A DNA stretch of 64,000 nucleotides from Parasulfitobacter algicola (GCF_013315265.1 NZ_JABUFE010000003.1:186001-250000), one strand, 5' to 3'. Shown: positions 9,400 to 17,199, numbered from the stretch's first letter. The notes: generated from the sequence alone by a model not told the origin. Program-made: numbers and translations.

Positions 9400-9504
9400 A
9401 TGACGACCAATACAAAAAAAGTAATCGGTGTACGTTTCTGTGGTGGTGATGACTCTGGTAAATCCGGTGGCGGTGGAACAACCCCTATTGGCGTTTTCCG
9501 CTAA
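9400..9504 (+). CDS. Gly-rich 34-residue peptide, candidate precursor of a modified exported peptide
   Basis: Short gene starting with ATG at 9400 behind a CAGGAG ribosome binding site at 9384-9389, ending TAA at 9502-9504. The product has a lysine-bearing N-terminus (MTTNTKKVIGVRF), a single cysteine (C14) followed by two glycines, an acidic-then-glycine-rich middle (GGDDSGKSGGGG, residues 15-26) and the tail TTPIGVFR. Gly-Val motifs IGVRF (9-13) and IGVFR (30-34) echo each other. It is followed by a terminator-like hairpin and then by acyltransferase and exporter genes, the layout expected for a precursor peptide made in excess of its modifying enzymes. I recognise no known peptide family; function is inferred from context only. 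Confidence 0.6.
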   Translation: MTTNTKKVIGVRFCGGDDSGKSGGGGTTPIGVFR

Positions 9505-9520
9505 GTTATTTCAGCAGCAT

Positions 9521-9556
9521 GGGCGGGCCGCATCTGTGGCTCGTCCTATTTTTATT
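9521..9556 (+). terminator. Attenuator/terminator hairpin after the small peptide gene
   Basis: GGGCGGGCC (9521-9529) pairs with GGCTCGTCC (9538-9546) over nine base pairs including two G-U pairs, with an eight-base loop, followed by TATTTTTATT. It begins 16 bases after the peptide stop and ends 33 bases before the next gene. Partial termination here would favour peptide synthesis over the downstream enzymes. Confidence 0.65.
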
Positions 9557-9588
9557 GTAGTTTAAAACAAGTTTTTTTAAGGTGTGCA

Positions 9589-10152
9589 GTGGTTGATCTT
9601 GCGATTGATGGACACATTTTAAGACAGTCCAAAATAGAAGACTGTGAAACCCTTGGCCCGCATTTACGCAAAGCTGATATTGAAGAATTGCATCTTGCTG
9701 AATACCCAAGCTCTGTCGAAGCCTTGATAAAAAGTTTCAAAAATTCAAAAAAAGCGATCACTGTTTTGTCGCAAGATGGACAAGCTCAGATGATGTTTGG
9801 TGTCGGTTGGACCAGAACACCACGTGTTGGTCTGGTTTGGCTTTTGGCTTCGGATTATATTTTCGAGTGTCAGAAAACATTTCTTAGGTATTCACGGCCA
9901 GCGGTTAATTGGATGCTTGAAGATCATGATCTTATTCTGAATTGTGTGCACGATGAAAACACAGTCAGTTTGAATTGGTTGCGCTGGCTATCTTTTGAGG
10001 CGATTCAACATTATCCAGATTACGGTATTGGCGCACCGTTCACCGAAATGGCGCTGTTCAAGGACGAGGTAACAAAGTCCATGTATCTTTCCAAAAGCTG
10101 GCCACAAGGGCGGTCGTTTGAAGATGTTTTTGCACCGACGCGGCACGTGTGA
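9589..10152 (+). CDS. GNAT-like acyltransferase resembling phage T7 gp13 (DUF2833-like)
   Basis: A 187-residue protein with a compact GNAT-like pattern. The segment FLRYSRPAVNWMLEDHD, then LILNCVHDENTVSLNWLRWLSF resembles phage T7 internal virion protein gp13 and its relatives (a DUF2833-type acetyltransferase fold), with the N-T-x-x-L-N-W-L element corresponding to the acyl-CoA-binding part. The resemblance is from memory of the family. GTG start at 9589 behind AAGG; the end overlaps the next start (GTGA). Its position right after the peptide gene suggests it acylates that peptide or a small molecule joined to it (inference). Donor and acceptor are unknown. Confidence 0.6.
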   Translation: MVDLAIDGHILRQSKIEDCETLGPHLRKADIEELHLAEYPSSVEALIKSFKNSKKAITVLSQDGQAQMMFGVGWTRTPRVGLVWLLASDYIFECQKTFLRYSRPAVNWMLEDHDLILNCVHDENTVSLNWLRWLSFEAIQHYPDYGIGAPFTEMALFKDEVTKSMYLSKSWPQGRSFEDVFAPTRHV

Positions 10153-11816
10153 CGAACGTGTCCAACATCAAAACAATCTCGCCTTGGCGATCTTTGCACG
10201 GACCGGTTTTATTTCGATTTGCGGTGCTTGGCGTGGTATCGATTATGTTGGGCGGTGTCGAGATATTGCGCCTGTGGGAATTGTCGCGCCTTGTGTCTGA
10301 CCTGTTGCAGGACAATACAGAAACGCCCGCAACCTGGCGATTGGTTTATGTTCTGGCCTTGTTTTGCATCGTACATCCAGCGTTATACGCAGCGACAGTC
10401 TATACTCGAAATGTGTTGATCCAGCTCAAATCCTATAATGAAATTCGCCAGGATTTCTTTACCAGGGTTCTGACACAACCCTACCAAACAATGCGCCGTT
10501 TGAGCACGGGCAAGGTGCTGGCTTATGCCACCTCTTACCCGGGATCTGTTGTGTCATTGGGCAGTGTCCTGTTGTCTGATTTAGGGTATTTTATTGCGTT
10601 CTTGGTCATGCTTGGCATTGTCTTGGTGAATGCCAGTAACCTATTGATCATACCGGTTTTATTCTGGATCATCGCTTTGTTTGTTGTGGCCGGGATCAGT
10701 TATCGCAGTATTGATCGTGCAGCATCTAAATCTATTGCGGCCAGCTCTGATCTGAATGGGGCCAAATCTGATTTTCTAGATAATTTCGCGCTGATCAAGA
10801 CCAGTGGCAATGACAGCTTTCATCACAATGAATTGGACCGCCGCTTTTCAGATGCAAAGGCCAAGGCAGTTGCTGTTGGTAATCGCACAACGGGTTTACT
10901 AAGTGCTGTAAATTTCGTCAATTCCACCACAATTGCAATGGGCGTGGGCATTCTGGCCTTTCTGCAGATGCGTGGCGAAGCGGATGTTGCACTTTTTGTG
11001 CTGTTCGTTCCGGTCATGTTGCAATTGGCGGCGATTTCGCAGATTGCGATGGGCTCAATTAACTCTGGCCTGATTGCGATTGGTGAAATTCGTGCTGTGC
11101 GCAAATCATTTTCTGACACCGATGTCACACTGGCAGATCATAACGCAAACCAGACGGGTGAAATCACAGCCAATGCGATGACGATCATTCATCCGCGCGG
11201 TGATAACCCCATTCTTAAAGACATCGACTTCACCTTTACATCTGGCAGCCGTATTGGAATTGCAGCGCCATCAGGGGCAGGTAAAAGCACATTGTTGTTG
11301 GCAATTGCAGGTCTGGTGCCGCGTCAGTCTGGTGCCCTGAATGTTGGCAAAATCGAAGATCGTATCGCGATTTGTATGCAAGAGCCGCAGGTGCTGAACA
11401 CCAGTATTTCCAATAATTTGCTTTATGGCGCAGCGTCTGATGCCACAGATCGCTTGACCGAGATCTTGCATGTCGTTGAGCTGGACGAGGTTCTGATCCC
11501 CGGCGGCATGGCTGAAAATGGTTTGGAAACAGTCATTAGTCCGAATGGTAGCAATTTATCAGGTGGACAAAAGCAACGTCTTGCTTTGGCGCGGGCTATC
11601 CTGTCTAGGCCAGAAATCCTGATTTTGGACGAGGCATTATCGGGCGTTGACGAGGCACAAGAACTTCGCATCCTGGGTGCTATAGATACACTTTTGCCAA
11701 ATACCACGTTCATTATCGCATCACATCGCGCAAGCAGCCTGTTTCATTGTACACGGATGTTTTCAATCGAAAACGCGCGATTGGTTGAGATCGACAAAGC
11801 ACCTTTGGCCCAATGA
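10149..11816 (+). CDS. ABC exporter, fused membrane and ATPase domains
   Basis: Type I ABC exporter half-transporter of 555 residues: a membrane domain with about six helices (residues 15-300) then an ATPase domain with Walker A APSGAGKST (about residue 372), Q-loop CMQEPQV, signature LSGGQKQR, Walker B ILILDEALSGVDE and switch ASHRAS. There is no N-terminal C39 peptidase domain, so it would not itself cleave a leader peptide. Start GTG overlaps the previous stop and its own stop overlaps the next start (ATGA). Context suggests export of the product of the upstream peptide/acyltransferase genes. Half-transporters of this type normally work as dimers. Confidence 0.88.
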   Translation: MTNVSNIKTISPWRSLHGPVLFRFAVLGVVSIMLGGVEILRLWELSRLVSDLLQDNTETPATWRLVYVLALFCIVHPALYAATVYTRNVLIQLKSYNEIRQDFFTRVLTQPYQTMRRLSTGKVLAYATSYPGSVVSLGSVLLSDLGYFIAFLVMLGIVLVNASNLLIIPVLFWIIALFVVAGISYRSIDRAASKSIAASSDLNGAKSDFLDNFALIKTSGNDSFHHNELDRRFSDAKAKAVAVGNRTTGLLSAVNFVNSTTIAMGVGILAFLQMRGEADVALFVLFVPVMLQLAAISQIAMGSINSGLIAIGEIRAVRKSFSDTDVTLADHNANQTGEITANAMTIIHPRGDNPILKDIDFTFTSGSRIGIAAPSGAGKSTLLLAIAGLVPRQSGALNVGKIEDRIAICMQEPQVLNTSISNNLLYGAASDATDRLTEILHVVELDEVLIPGGMAENGLETVISPNGSNLSGGQKQRLALARAILSRPEILILDEALSGVDEAQELRILGAIDTLLPNTTFIIASHRASSLFHCTRMFSIENARLVEIDKAPLAQ

Positions 11817-12772
11817 AATTGTTGCATTACTTTCGAAATTTAAAAGCGCCGGTTGCAGCTGAGATCCCGACCATAGATGCGATAATCGATGATCACAAAG
11901 TTCAGCTAAGACAAGCCAAAGCCGCAGATGCGCCAATCGCGACAGCAATGTTCCAGCGGGCCTTTGTCGAAGAACGGGCAGTGCGTTTGAGCGATGATAT
12001 AAGTCCTGATCTTGCAGCAAATGTTGAGCAGGCCCAGGATTATTCAAATTCGACTGTTATTCTGGTTGATGATCAAATTGTTGGCTTTAGCTATTTTATG
12101 ATTGCGGGAAACGATATGCGCCGGGCTCGTGAAATGCTGATAAAATATATCTATATCGTGCCGGAACATCGTTCTATCCATCTGATCAAACTTGCGATGG
12201 ACCAGTTGGAAGGCGTGGCCCGTAACACCGGGTGCGCGCGACTTTATTGGGGGTTTGATACTGGTAAAGATCTGAAGCGCAAACGCAGTTTGGCCCGTTT
12301 TTTGGGGTTTAAGCATATTGATGATACGCTGTTTCTTTCCCTAAAGGATCAACAGCAATCGAATGATGCTCAAAGCGATTTGCAAAGTCTTAGTCGGCGC
12401 ACCTATACGGCATACAGGCGCGTGTATGATGGGTTATTTTTTGAATTTCTGATCTTATCTATACTATCTTTTTTCGTATTTCGAAGCAAAGCCAAGAGTG
12501 GAATGAAGTTCTTTGAGACTCGTCAAAATGGTTATCTTTTTGCGTTTCTTTCAAAGAATTTCGAAGAAAACCTGATTTTCTGCCACGTCAATCACTGCTA
12601 TCGCCCAACCAAGGATAACGTTGACGATTTGATCCAATGGGGGCTGGGCAACAACTGCAAATACATTTTGGTCGATACACAGCCCGTTGCACCACTGGAT
12701 ACTGAAAGTAAGAACGATCTGATCGAAAGCGGCTTTGAGGTATTAGGAGCTAATTTTTACAAGATAATTTGA
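11813..12772 (+). CDS. GNAT family acyltransferase with extra C-terminal domain
   Basis: A 319-residue protein. Residues about 30-180 form a GNAT N-acyltransferase domain (VQLRQAKAADAPIATAMF at the start; the core strand and A-motif at LIKYIYIVPEHRSIHLIKLAMDQLE, then RFLGFKHID). The C-terminal 120 residues include a strongly hydrophobic stretch (FFEFLILSILSFFVF, around 217-231) and a second alpha/beta-looking part with VDDLIQWGLGNNCKYILVDTQ, ending SGFEVLGANFYKII, which may be a degenerate second GNAT fold. It is translationally coupled to the exporter gene. Acceptor unknown; peptide or exported metabolite is the contextual guess. Confidence 0.65.
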   Translation: MKLLHYFRNLKAPVAAEIPTIDAIIDDHKVQLRQAKAADAPIATAMFQRAFVEERAVRLSDDISPDLAANVEQAQDYSNSTVILVDDQIVGFSYFMIAGNDMRRAREMLIKYIYIVPEHRSIHLIKLAMDQLEGVARNTGCARLYWGFDTGKDLKRKRSLARFLGFKHIDDTLFLSLKDQQQSNDAQSDLQSLSRRTYTAYRRVYDGLFFEFLILSILSFFVFRSKAKSGMKFFETRQNGYLFAFLSKNFEENLIFCHVNHCYRPTKDNVDDLIQWGLGNNCKYILVDTQPVAPLDTESKNDLIESGFEVLGANFYKII

Positions 12773-13008
12773 AAGCCGCTGATTTCCCGGGTTTGAGCTA
12801 TCCATTGAACGCCTCAAAGCCGATCAACTGATTTTTTAAAATTCTTCCTAATCAGTTTGCGTGTATGCATTGATACTAATTATACTTAGCGACATGCTTC
12901 ATAGCATGCGGGCTTTGCCCACAAGTCTGCGATTGAACTACAAAATAATTTATAGACGCGAAAAACGGTGATTGACGCAAGGATGGTTTCCATCCCAATG
13001 TCCAATGC
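12773..13008. other. Intergenic region with three dyads between acyltransferase and aminotransferase genes
   Basis: No credible gene. A weak terminator-like stretch (TTTGAG near 12792 pairing with CTCAAA near 12813, then a T-run at 12832-12837) may end the exporter operon. CATGCT-TCAT-AGCATG (12893-12908) is a perfect hairpin, followed by GGGC-TTT-GCCC (12910-12920). GGATGG-TTT-CCATCC (12981-12995) is a perfect dyad 13 bases before the aminotransferase start. No strong ribosome binding site precedes that start. Confidence 0.45.
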
Positions 13009-14205
13009 ATGAGCGAGATATTTGATGGATCCTTCACCCAGCAAGAGCCTATCCCCGAAGAGGGTATTGCCGCGGCCATGAATGTGCTGCGGCATGGGCG
13101 TTTGCATCGCTATAATGTTGATGTCGGCGAAACGTCTGAAACGGCATTGCTTGAGCTTGAATTTGCACGGATGATGGATGCCAAGTATTGTCTTGCAGTG
13201 GCATCGGGTGGCTATGCGATGGCAACGGCATTGCGCACAGTTGGGGTCAAGCCGGGCGATAAAGTTCTGAGCAATGCATTTACATTGGCCCCTGTTCCAG
13301 GTGCGATTGCAAGTTTGGGCGCACAACCTGTTTTTGTGGATGTGACCGAAGATCTGACAATTGATCTGGATGATCTTGACCAAAAACTGGATCAGGCGAA
13401 CGTGCTGCTGCTAAGCCATATGCGGGGCCATATCTGCGACATGGACCGTCTAATGGCGATGTGTGATGCGGCAGGCGTTGTGGTGATTGAAGATTGCGCA
13501 CATACGATGGGCGCCAAATGGGGGGATACCTGGTCAGGGCGGTTTGGGGTATTTGGATGTTATTCCTGCCAGACCTACAAACATATGAACTCAGGCGAAG
13601 GTGGCCTGCTTATTAGTGATAATCCCGAATTGATGGCCAAGGCGATTATGCTGTCGGGGTCCTATATGATGTATGGTCGGCATGATGCAGGACCACCAGC
13701 AGAAGTGTTCGATCAGATCCGTTTTGAGACGCCGAATATTTCGGGCCGGATGGATAATTTACGGGCGGCAATTTTGCGGCCACAGCTGGATATTCTGATG
13801 GATCAGGCTGCACGCTGGAATGAACGGTATTGTGTTTTGGAAGACGGTTTGAAAAATACACCCGGGTTGACGGTGATCGACCGACCAAATCAGGAACATT
13901 ATGTCGCGTCCTCTTTTCAGTTTTTGCTGTTGGATTGGAGCCCTGTGCATATCCGTGACGTCATCACACGATGCCTGAACCGCGGTGTTGAATTGAAATG
14001 GTTTGGCGCTGACGACCCCGTGGCTTTTACATCGAAATACGACAGCTGGCGCTATGCTGACCCGGCACCGATGCCCAAAACGGATCGTATCTTGCAAAGC
14101 GTGATGGACATGCGTCTGCCGCTGACGTTCAGTCTTGAAGATTGCGCCATGATCGCCCGCATCATCCGTGCCGAGGTCAGCGCCGTCTGGCAGGGGCACA
14201 GCTGA
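13009..14205 (+). CDS. DegT/DnrJ/EryC1/StrS family PLP-dependent aminotransferase
   Basis: A 398-residue fold-type I aminotransferase of the family that makes amino sugars and related amines. The N-terminal substrate region LRHGRLHRY, the cofactor-binding segments ASGGYAMATAL and VVIEDCAHTMGAKW, and the PLP lysine in SCQTYKHMNSGEGG are visible. The start has a poor ribosome binding site and is preceded by a 15-bp dyad. Separated by 236 bases from the acyltransferase/exporter operon but on the same strand. No other sugar-nucleotide genes are nearby, so its substrate may not be a nucleotide sugar; whether it belongs to the quorum-linked cluster is uncertain. Confidence 0.85.
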   Translation: MSEIFDGSFTQQEPIPEEGIAAAMNVLRHGRLHRYNVDVGETSETALLELEFARMMDAKYCLAVASGGYAMATALRTVGVKPGDKVLSNAFTLAPVPGAIASLGAQPVFVDVTEDLTIDLDDLDQKLDQANVLLLSHMRGHICDMDRLMAMCDAAGVVVIEDCAHTMGAKWGDTWSGRFGVFGCYSCQTYKHMNSGEGGLLISDNPELMAKAIMLSGSYMMYGRHDAGPPAEVFDQIRFETPNISGRMDNLRAAILRPQLDILMDQAARWNERYCVLEDGLKNTPGLTVIDRPNQEHYVASSFQFLLLDWSPVHIRDVITRCLNRGVELKWFGADDPVAFTSKYDSWRYADPAPMPKTDRILQSVMDMRLPLTFSLEDCAMIARIIRAEVSAVWQGHS

Positions 14206-14269
14206 CGGTTATCAAATCATGCTGAATAATCTTGATCGGCTGTATAACTTTCCCGTGCTTGCGCAATAA

Positions 14270-14728
14270 TCATGAAAGGGGCGGGGCACGCCGTTCAATG
14301 ATCGTTCTTTTTACCAAAGAAGTACTGGTAGATGCCTTTTCGGAAATCTTCTCTAGAATTATGTCGATTTCGTCCATTGATCTAACATAAAGCGTGGCAA
14401 CGAAACAGTCATCACCAGTAACCTTGCTGCATTCTGTGATCTGTGGGGTTTCTATAATCAGTTGTTCCACAGGCTGAACTTTACCTGGCATAGGCCGGAT
14501 CCGGACGATAGCTTTCAACACATAACCAAGTGCATGTGAATCCAGATCAACTGTGAAATTACGGATAATACCAATCTTTTCAAGTCGTCGTATTCGTTCA
14601 GCCACACTTGGGGCGCTTAGCCCTATATCCCCTGATATTTCCTTTAAAGACGATCTGGAGTCGTTCAGTAGGGAAATTATGATTCGTTGGTCTTTTTCAT
14701 CTAAGCTTAGGTTTTGAATATCATTCAA
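14270..14728 (-). CDS. Lrp/AsnC family transcriptional regulator
   Basis: A 152-residue leucine-responsive-type regulator: N-terminal helix-turn-helix (residues 8-60; LDEKDQRIIISLLNDSRSS, ISGDIGLSAPSVAERIRRLE) and a C-terminal RAM/AsnC effector domain with GDDCFVATLYVRS. TTG start at 14728 behind AAAGG. Divergent from an EamA transporter gene across a 108-base gap, a common arrangement in which the regulator controls export of an amino acid or related metabolite. Confidence 0.9.
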   Translation of the reverse strand: MNDIQNLSLDEKDQRIIISLLNDSRSSLKEISGDIGLSAPSVAERIRRLEKIGIIRNFTVDLDSHALGYVLKAIVRIRPMPGKVQPVEQLIIETPQITECSKVTGDDCFVATLYVRSMDEIDIILEKISEKASTSTSLVKRTIIERRAPPLS

Positions 14729-14802
14729 AGGTTTTGCCTTTCAATAAATGGTAATCCGGTGTTCAAGCCTTTATGAAATTATATATGAGATAAGCGTGTT
14801 TA

Positions 14803-14834
14803 GCTATCCTGTGTTTTTCGCAAGACAGGATAGC
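14803..14834. promoter_or_regulatory. 10-bp inverted repeat covering the ribosome binding site of the EamA gene
   Basis: GCTATCCTGT (14803-14812) and ACAGGATAGC (14825-14834) form a perfect 10-bp inverted repeat with a 12-base spacer. It ends two bases before the GTG start of the transporter gene, and the AGGA ribosome binding site is within the right arm. It may be the operator of the divergent Lrp-type regulator, an RNA hairpin blocking translation, or both. Confidence 0.6.
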
Positions 14835-14836
14835 AC

Positions 14837-15718
14837 GTGACAACACATATACGCGGCGTAACTGAAATGACGTTGGCAATGACAATCTCCGGTACAATCG
14901 GGTGGTTTGTGCTGGCGTCCGCCCAACCTGCAATAGATGTCGTATTCTGGCGTTGTGTCTTTGCCGCAATTGCGTTGATGCTCTATTGCTATGTTACCGG
15001 GGCGTTTTCGGCGCGTGTAACAGGCCGGCAGTTTATGATCGCAATCCTAGGCGGTATCGCTATTGTGCTGAATTGGCTCTTTCTTTTTGCCTCGTATCGT
15101 TATGCTTCCGTCTCGATTTCAACGGCTATCTATAACGTACAGCCGTTTATTTTGCTGGGCTTCGGTGTGTTCATATTTGGCGAAAAATTTTCATTGGCAA
15201 AAGTTGGTTGGTTGGCTGTAGCTTTTGCAGGCTTGCTATTGATCCTGCTTGAAAGGCCGACGGCCGATTATATTGGCGGTAGCTATGCCTGGGGGGTGAC
15301 GCTGGTTCTTGCGGCTGCTACGGGATGGGCCATTGCCGCTGCGACTACAAAGTACCTGTCAGAAGTGCCGCCGCAACTGATTGCGCTGATCCATGTTGTT
15401 ACTGGCATTTTCATTTTACTGCCCTTTGCGGATCTTACCAATTTGCCAAGTGGTGGACGCACTTGGGCTATGCTTATTATTTTGGGGGTGTTTCATACGG
15501 GTCTGATGTATGCGCTGATGTACAGCGCAGTTCAGCGATTACCAACACATCTTCAAGGTACGCTAACCTTTATCAACCCGGTTATTGCGATTTTGACAGA
15601 TGTATTCGCACTTGGTCATATCTTGCATTGGATACAGATTTTAGGGGTTGTTGTAATCCTTATTTCCGCAGCGGGAACGACGGTATTGCCGCGTCTTATG
15701 GCCAGACGCTCGGCGTAG
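14837..15718 (+). CDS. EamA/DMT family membrane exporter
   Basis: A 293-residue protein with about ten hydrophobic helices arranged as two EamA repeats (first about residues 12-135, second about 150-285, ending VVVILISAAGTTVLPR). The drug/metabolite transporter superfamily exports amino acids, nucleosides or drugs; the divergent Lrp/AsnC regulator points to an amino-acid-like substrate (inference). GTG start at 14837 follows AGGA with six-base spacing; ATG at 14867 is an alternative. A strong hairpin terminator follows the gene. Confidence 0.88.
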   Translation: MTTHIRGVTEMTLAMTISGTIGWFVLASAQPAIDVVFWRCVFAAIALMLYCYVTGAFSARVTGRQFMIAILGGIAIVLNWLFLFASYRYASVSISTAIYNVQPFILLGFGVFIFGEKFSLAKVGWLAVAFAGLLLILLERPTADYIGGSYAWGVTLVLAAATGWAIAAATTKYLSEVPPQLIALIHVVTGIFILLPFADLTNLPSGGRTWAMLIILGVFHTGLMYALMYSAVQRLPTHLQGTLTFINPVIAILTDVFALGHILHWIQILGVVVILISAAGTTVLPRLMARRSA

Positions 15719-15735
15719 GTTTTGTATGAATAAAA

Positions 15736-15768
15736 GCCCCGAAGAATATTCGGGGCCCATTCTTTTTT
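15736..15768. terminator. Bidirectional intrinsic terminator
   Basis: GCCCCGAA (15736-15743) and TTCGGGGC (15749-15756) form a perfect 8-bp stem with a five-base loop, followed on the plus strand by a T-run at 15763-15768 and preceded by A-rich sequence. It ends the EamA transcript and, on the minus strand, the copper-chaperone transcript whose stop is adjacent. Confidence 0.85.
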
Positions 15769-16261
15769 ACATATTATCGCTGTGTCCGTTGTGATCGGCA
15801 TGACCATTATGGTTCGGCTTACGTTCAAGATCGACAGGGATTTGCACCTGAACCTGGCCTGCCTTTTCGAACGTCAGTGTGACGTCGATCATTTCACCCT
15901 GAACCAGCGGCTGTTTTAGGCCCATAAGCATTACATGATCACCGCCGCGTTGCAGCATGTGGGTTTCACCGGCGGCGATGGGAAAGCCTTCTTCGACCTC
16001 CAGCATCATCATAATGCCGTCTTCTTCTTTGTGTGTATGCAGTTCAACACGTGCGGCCGCATCTGAACTGGCTGAAATCAGGCGATCATCCTGATCGGTG
16101 TGGTTCATAATGCTCATGAATGCCGCGCCCGATTTGGAGGTCGGTGTAGAAGATCGCGCATAGGGATCCGTAACCATGATTTTGTTCATCTTCTCGGCAA
16201 AAGCAGGAAGAGCAAGTGAAACTGCAACGGCTGTTGCAAGCAAAGTTTTCGATAAAGACAT
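15767..16261 (-). CDS. Periplasmic copper chaperone PCu(A)C family protein
   Basis: A 164-residue secreted copper chaperone of the type that supplies copper to the CuA centre of cytochrome oxidase. It has a signal peptide (MSLSKTLLATAVAVSLALPAFA) and the copper-binding pattern of histidines and methionines around LHTHKEEDGIMMM and GGDHVMLMG. The C-terminal tail is histidine-rich (PNHNGHADHNGHSDN), an added metal-binding segment. A second small secreted protein gene lies just upstream on the same strand. A shared terminator closes the transcript. Confidence 0.88.
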   Translation of the reverse strand: MSLSKTLLATAVAVSLALPAFAEKMNKIMVTDPYARSSTPTSKSGAAFMSIMNHTDQDDRLISASSDAAARVELHTHKEEDGIMMMLEVEEGFPIAAGETHMLQRGGDHVMLMGLKQPLVQGEMIDVTLTFEKAGQVQVQIPVDLERKPNHNGHADHNGHSDNM

Positions 16262-16314
16262 CCGGATGTCATCCTTTGATTTGTTCTGAATATAGAAAAG
16301 GAGTTGAACAAAAC

Positions 16315-16659
16315 TCAGGCAGGGGGCGCACGTGCTCCAACTGTGTAAATAGCGGATAAATCAGCATGCTGAAGGGTGGGAAGATCAATTCTACATACCT
16401 GAAACCGCATCCGCAGCATCAAAGATGCAGGTTCTGAAATATTAGCAATCAGCGTTGCTGTGCAATCGGGGCAGATATGCGGATGGTCCACAGGGTTGCC
16501 GTCTGCATCGATCAGAACGGTCATTGTGCCATTGCCGTTGCAGATCACCATTTCGCCTGCAACAGCAGCCTGTCCGCGGGCCACAGCCATGCTTTGGCTG
16601 GTTGCCACGATCAACAGTACAAAGCAGATGGACAAAAAGCGCATGATCATGTGCGCCAT
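16315..16659 (-). CDS. Small secreted protein, DUF2946-like, next to copper chaperone
   Basis: About 114 residues with a signal peptide (MRFLSICFVLLIVATSQSMAVA). The mature part contains a conserved cysteine in MVICNGNG and the metal-binding-looking motif HPHICPDC, typical of short DUF2946-type proteins found with copper genes. Starts at 16659, 16650 and 16644 are all possible; none has a clear ribosome binding site, and an earlier TTG at 16692 is less likely. Same strand and 53 bases upstream of the PCu(A)C gene, so a role in copper handling is the contextual guess. Confidence 0.65.
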   Translation of the reverse strand: MAHMIMRFLSICFVLLIVATSQSMAVARGQAAVAGEMVICNGNGTMTVLIDADGNPVDHPHICPDCTATLIANISEPASLMLRMRFQVCRIDLPTLQHADLSAIYTVGARAPPA

Positions 16660-16694
16660 ATATCTGCACTGGGCGAAAGACCCAAGTGACAAAA

Positions 16695-16728
16695 TGAAAC
16701 AGCCCCGCCGGATGGCAGGGCCGTTTCA
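16695..16728 (-). terminator. Intrinsic terminator of rpmB
   Basis: TGAAAC (16695-16700) and GTTTCA (16723-16728) close a longer imperfect stem containing the GCCCCGCC/GGCAGGGC region. Read on the minus strand it is followed by TTTTG. It lies 18 bases after the rpmB stop. Confidence 0.75.
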
Positions 16729-16745
16729 ATTACATCAATCAAAAA

Positions 16746-17033
16746 TCAGGCTGACGCCTGAGCCTTGGCAATGTCTTTTTTCACTTTCAGTGCCGAAGCA
16801 GACAATTCAGCGTCTTTTGCTTTGGCCATAAAGGCATCAAGTCCACCACGGTGATCAACGGTGCGCAGGGCAGCGGAAGACGCACGGAACTTGAATGAGC
16901 GGCCTAATACTTCGGACTGAAGGGTCACATCCTGCAGGTTTGGCAGAAAGCGACGCTTGGTTTTATTATTTGCATGGCTGACGTTGTTACCAGACATGGG
17001 ACCTTTACCGGTCAATTCGCAGCGGCGCGACAT
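16746..17033 (-). CDS. rpmB: 50S ribosomal protein L28
   Basis: Ribosomal large-subunit protein L28, 95 residues, beginning [20 protein letters not shown] and continuing with the typical [13 protein letters not shown] segment. The ATG at 17033 follows GAGGA at good spacing; an in-frame start 16 codons upstream gives a non-family extension and is rejected. Single gene with its own terminator. Confidence 0.97.
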   Translation of the reverse strand: MSRRCELTGKGPMSGNNVSHANNKTKRRFLPNLQDVTLQSEVLGRSFKFRASSAALRTVDHRGGLDAFMAKAKDAELSASALKVKKDIAKAQASA

Positions 17034-17199
17034 AGGTGTATCCTCAGGTTTTTTAAACAGGCGAAAGCCTCGCAGGCGCAAGGCTGGAATTCAGTTCGTG
17101 CCGTTTAAGCGCCAATGCCCAATAGGTCAAGCGATTCATTTATGATTTGACCCAAAGTTTCATATTTTAAACTGGCATTTTAGGATCAGCAGCAATGAT

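Noticed and set aside
10149-11816. C39-peptidase (bacteriocin-type) exporter
   Set aside because: The N-terminus goes straight into membrane helices; no peptidase cysteine-histidine motifs.
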